From CAYMUN01 sp964393835 (GTDB lineage Bacteria; Patescibacteriota; Saccharimonadia; Saccharimonadales; UBA4665): 6,963 nucleotides of DNA. Shown here in pieces: positions 5,341 through 6,963 of this stretch. The stretch covers positions 1 to 6,963 of the forward strand of contig CAYMUN010000026.1 in NCBI GenBank assembly GCA_964393835.1, read 5' to 3'. The notes beneath the pieces were generated by a model. It was not told the DNA's origin. It saw nothing but the letters and a program-made list of their open reading frames with translations, and ran no database searches. The position numbers were made by a program, and so were the translations under genes. Numbering within the stretch: the first letter of the stretch is position 1; every line of letters starts with the position of its first letter.

Positions 5341-5370
5341 TTGCAAATCTAACGCCACATATGGTATCAT
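5341..5370 (+). promoter_or_regulatory. Putative promoter of the HTH-MurA gene (TTGCAA - 18 bp - TATCAT)
   Basis: TTGCAA (5341-5346) and TATCAT (5365-5370) are 18 bp apart, and the ATG at 5381 follows 10 nt after the -10 box. Initiation about 7 nt after the box would give a leader of only a few bases. CTAGAGACGT before the ATG has no good Shine-Dalgarno. The promoter begins 9 bp after the HAD stop codon, so the gene need not depend on upstream transcription. Confidence 0.45.
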
Positions 5371-5380
5371 CTAGAGACGT

Positions 5381-6901
5381 ATGCTGTCTACAAATGAAAA
5401 GATCGGCCATCTAATTGCTCAAGTACGACAAGAAAAGGGCTTAACCCAAGCTGAGTTTGCCCGCCGTCTCAACACGTCGCAATCAGCGGTTAACCGCATG
5501 GAACATGGTCGTCAAAATCTCAGCCTCGAAACGCTGGGTCGCATTAGTGACGTGCTTAATAAACAATTGCTCAGCCTCAATAGCGGCGCCATAAACCTGA
5601 GGATCGAGGGCGGACATGAGCTTAAAGGTTCAATCCCGCTCAAGACCAGTAAAAATGCCGCCGTCGCCCTGCTTTGTGCCAGCTTGCTCAATTATGGCGT
5701 CACTCGTTTTACGTCGTTTCCGCGTATCGAAGAAGTTTATCGCATTATTGAAGTCCTAGAGAGCATTGGCGTGCAAGTCAAGTGGCTGAGCGGCAATGAC
5801 CTGGAAATTCGGCGACCCGAAGAATTACAACTTGACAAGTTAGACGCCACGGCAGCCCGCAAGACTCGCAGCGTACTGATGCTCATCGGCTCGCTCATGC
5901 ACGATTATTCAGAATTCAAAATCCCCTATGCCGGTGGCTGCAAGCTCGGCCGGCGAACCGTTGAGCCGCACTTATTCGCGCTCGAAGAATTTGGCGTCGA
6001 TATTGCTGCTCGCACCGGCTATTACCGCATTAACGTTAAAAAAAAGGCACCGGGAGAAATGGTGCTCTACGAATCAGGAAATACCGTTACCAACAATGTG
6101 CTGATGGCTGCTGCCCGCACTACCGAGCAAACGACGATCCAGGCCGCCAGCGGCGATTACATGGTGCAGGACTTGTGTTACTTCCTGCGCAAACTGGGCG
6201 TTGAGATCAATGGTATCGGCACGCAGTTTCTGACTGTCCGCGGCGTCGGACACATCAAAAAGAATGTTACGTTTGCGCCAAGCGAAGATCCCATTGAGGC
6301 TATGTTTTTTATCTCGGCGGCTGTCACGACTAACTCTAAAATCACTATCCAGCGAGTACCGTATCGTTGGATCGGCTTAGAGTTATTAAAACTTAAAAAA
6401 ATGGGCGTGCCGCTTAAAATGAGTCCGCCGTACAAGGCAGCCAATGGTATCGTCGACCTGACCGACATCACTGTCGGCAAGCATGATGGCAAGCTCAAAG
6501 CGTTGCCGGAAAAGCTGCATCCCAATCTATTTCCCGGTCTTAATCCTGACAACCTGCCCTATTTTGTGCCAATCGCTTGCGTCTGCCACGGGCGGACATT
6601 GATCCACGATTGGATGTATGAAAACCGGGCGCTGTACTATACCGAAATGACTAAGGTCGGTGCCCAGGTCGAGCTGGCCGATCCGCACCGTATATACATC
6701 ACCGGCCCGACCCGATTTATTGCCGCCGATGTGGTCTGTCCGCCAGCTTTACGACCAGCCAGCCTCCTCCTCATCGGTATGCTGGCTGCTGAGGGCCTGT
6801 CTATCCTGCGTAATGTCTATACCATCAATCGCGGCTACGAAGATTTGGCCGAACGGCTCAATAGTCTCGGTGCTCACATCACCGTGCTGCACGATATCTA
6901 A
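5381..6901 (+). CDS. murA: UDP-N-acetylglucosamine 1-carboxyvinyltransferase with N-terminal XRE HTH domain (HTH-MurA fusion)
   Basis: A 506-residue protein combining a DNA-binding module with the first committed enzyme of peptidoglycan synthesis, which transfers enolpyruvate from PEP to UDP-GlcNAc. Residues about 5-66 form an XRE helix-turn-helix (IGHLIAQVRQEKGLTQAEFA, then TSQSAVNRMEHGRQNLS). MurA begins near residue 71 (INLRIEGGHELKG) and covers about 436 residues, close to the usual 420. Active-site residues are retained: K91-N92 (E. coli K22-N23), R163 (R91), the PEP-reactive cysteine C187 in AGGCKLGRR (C115), R192 and H197 (R120, H125), D390 (D305), R416 in YENR (R331) and R458 in LRPAS (R397). 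The enzyme half therefore looks active, and keeping the cysteine is the state associated with fosfomycin sensitivity in the family. The frame is continuous with no linker stop, so this is a true fusion and not two overlapping genes. Autoregulation is a natural hypothesis but is not shown by the sequence. Confidence 0.93.
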   Translation: MLSTNEKIGHLIAQVRQEKGLTQAEFARRLNTSQSAVNRMEHGRQNLSLETLGRISDVLNKQLLSLNSGAINLRIEGGHELKGSIPLKTSKNAAVALLCASLLNYGVTRFTSFPRIEEVYRIIEVLESIGVQVKWLSGNDLEIRRPEELQLDKLDATAARKTRSVLMLIGSLMHDYSEFKIPYAGGCKLGRRTVEPHLFALEEFGVDIAARTGYYRINVKKKAPGEMVLYESGNTVTNNVLMAAARTTEQTTIQAASGDYMVQDLCYFLRKLGVEINGIGTQFLTVRGVGHIKKNVTFAPSEDPIEAMFFISAAVTTNSKITIQRVPYRWIGLELLKLKKMGVPLKMSPPYKAANGIVDLTDITVGKHDGKLKALPEKLHPNLFPGLNPDNLPYFVPIACVCHGRTLIHDWMYENRALYYTEMTKVGAQVELADPHRIYITGPTRFIAADVVCPPALRPASLLLIGMLAAEGLSILRNVYTINRGYEDLAERLNSLGAHITVLHDI

Positions 6902-6905
6902 TTTG

Positions 6906-6914
6906 TGCTATAAT
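6906..6914 (+). promoter_or_regulatory. Extended -10 promoter of tRNA-Gly
   Basis: TGCTATAAT is a perfect -10 box with the TGn extension, which lowers the need for a -35; none is clear. It ends 10 nt before the first base of the tRNA, so the primary transcript would have a 5' leader of only a few nucleotides. The box starts 4 bp after the murA stop codon. Confidence 0.65.
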
Positions 6915-6924
6915 CACCTCTGTT

Positions 6925-6963
6925 GCGGGTGTCGTATAATGGCTATTATCCCAGTTTTCCAAA
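6925..6963 (+). tRNA. tRNA-Gly(TCC), 5' part only (3' end outside window)
   Basis: The gene starts at G6925 with acceptor strand GCGGGTG (6925-6931) and T8 at 6932. The D arm GTATAATGGCTATTAT (6934-6949) is nearly identical to that of E. coli tRNA-Gly(UCC). The anticodon stem CCAGT (6951-6955) precedes the loop TTTCCAA (6956-6962), with anticodon TCC at 6958-6960, reading GGA and GGG. A6963 begins the 3' side of the stem, pairing with T6955. The window ends here, so the T arm and 3' end cannot be checked. The anticodon is TCC, not TCA, so this gene gives no hint of UGA recoding. Confidence 0.9.

Noticed and set aside
6178..6552. Minus-strand 124-codon open frame inside murA
   Set aside because: It lies entirely antisense to conserved MurA sequence, and its low-complexity peptide reads like a reverse-complement shadow.
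1..6963. CRISPR array, insertion sequence, prophage or integration site at the tRNA genes
   Set aside because: No repeated spacer pattern, transposase, integrase or duplicated tRNA 3' end is visible. Both tRNAs are simply cut by the window edges.

Overview
The window looks like a bacterial chromosome segment of about 50% G+C carrying core genes. There are no mobile elements, CRISPR arrays or phage genes. It is cut by a tRNA gene at each end: the 3' part of tRNA-Arg(CCG) at the left and the 5' part of tRNA-Gly(TCC) at the right. I suspect a Patescibacteria/CPR lineage, most likely Saccharibacteria (TM7). The reasons are the MurA enzyme with a helix-turn-helix domain fused to its N-terminus, the mostly single-gene transcription units, and start codons lying 7-10 nt after a -10 box. 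This assignment is inference from protein features and was not checked by search. UGA appears to act as a normal stop (murB ends with it), which argues against the UGA-glycine lineages (Gracilibacteria, Absconditabacteria).

Layout from left to right: tRNA-Arg(CCG) end (1-53); uppP, undecaprenyl-diphosphatase (79-915, +); two tiny tail-to-tail ORFs of 29 codons (985-1074, +) and 34 codons (1076-1180, -), each with a good Shine-Dalgarno; an 18-bp palindrome (1247-1264); an XRE-type regulator with an uncharacterised C-terminal domain (1259-1813, -); murB (1885-2913, +), divergent from the regulator across a 71-bp gap; glyA, serine hydroxymethyltransferase (2933-4210, -), convergent with murB; a HAD-family phosphatase (4331-5332, +), divergent from glyA; a HTH-MurA fusion (5381-6901, +); tRNA-Gly(TCC) start (6925-6963).

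Three genes belong to peptidoglycan precursor supply. MurA adds enolpyruvate to UDP-GlcNAc, MurB reduces the product to UDP-MurNAc, and UppP regenerates the undecaprenyl-phosphate carrier. Two helix-turn-helix modules sit next to this pathway: one fused to MurA and one encoded back-to-back with murB. This raises the possibility that the first committed steps of wall synthesis are under local transcriptional control. glyA supplies one-carbon units and glycine. The HAD enzyme's substrate is unknown.

The most striking non-coding pattern concerns translation starts. Most of the larger genes lack a well-placed Shine-Dalgarno and have a -10-like box ending 7-10 nt before the ATG, as expected for leaderless or nearly leaderless mRNAs. 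glyA and the two tiny ORFs instead have short leaders with clear Shine-Dalgarno sequences.
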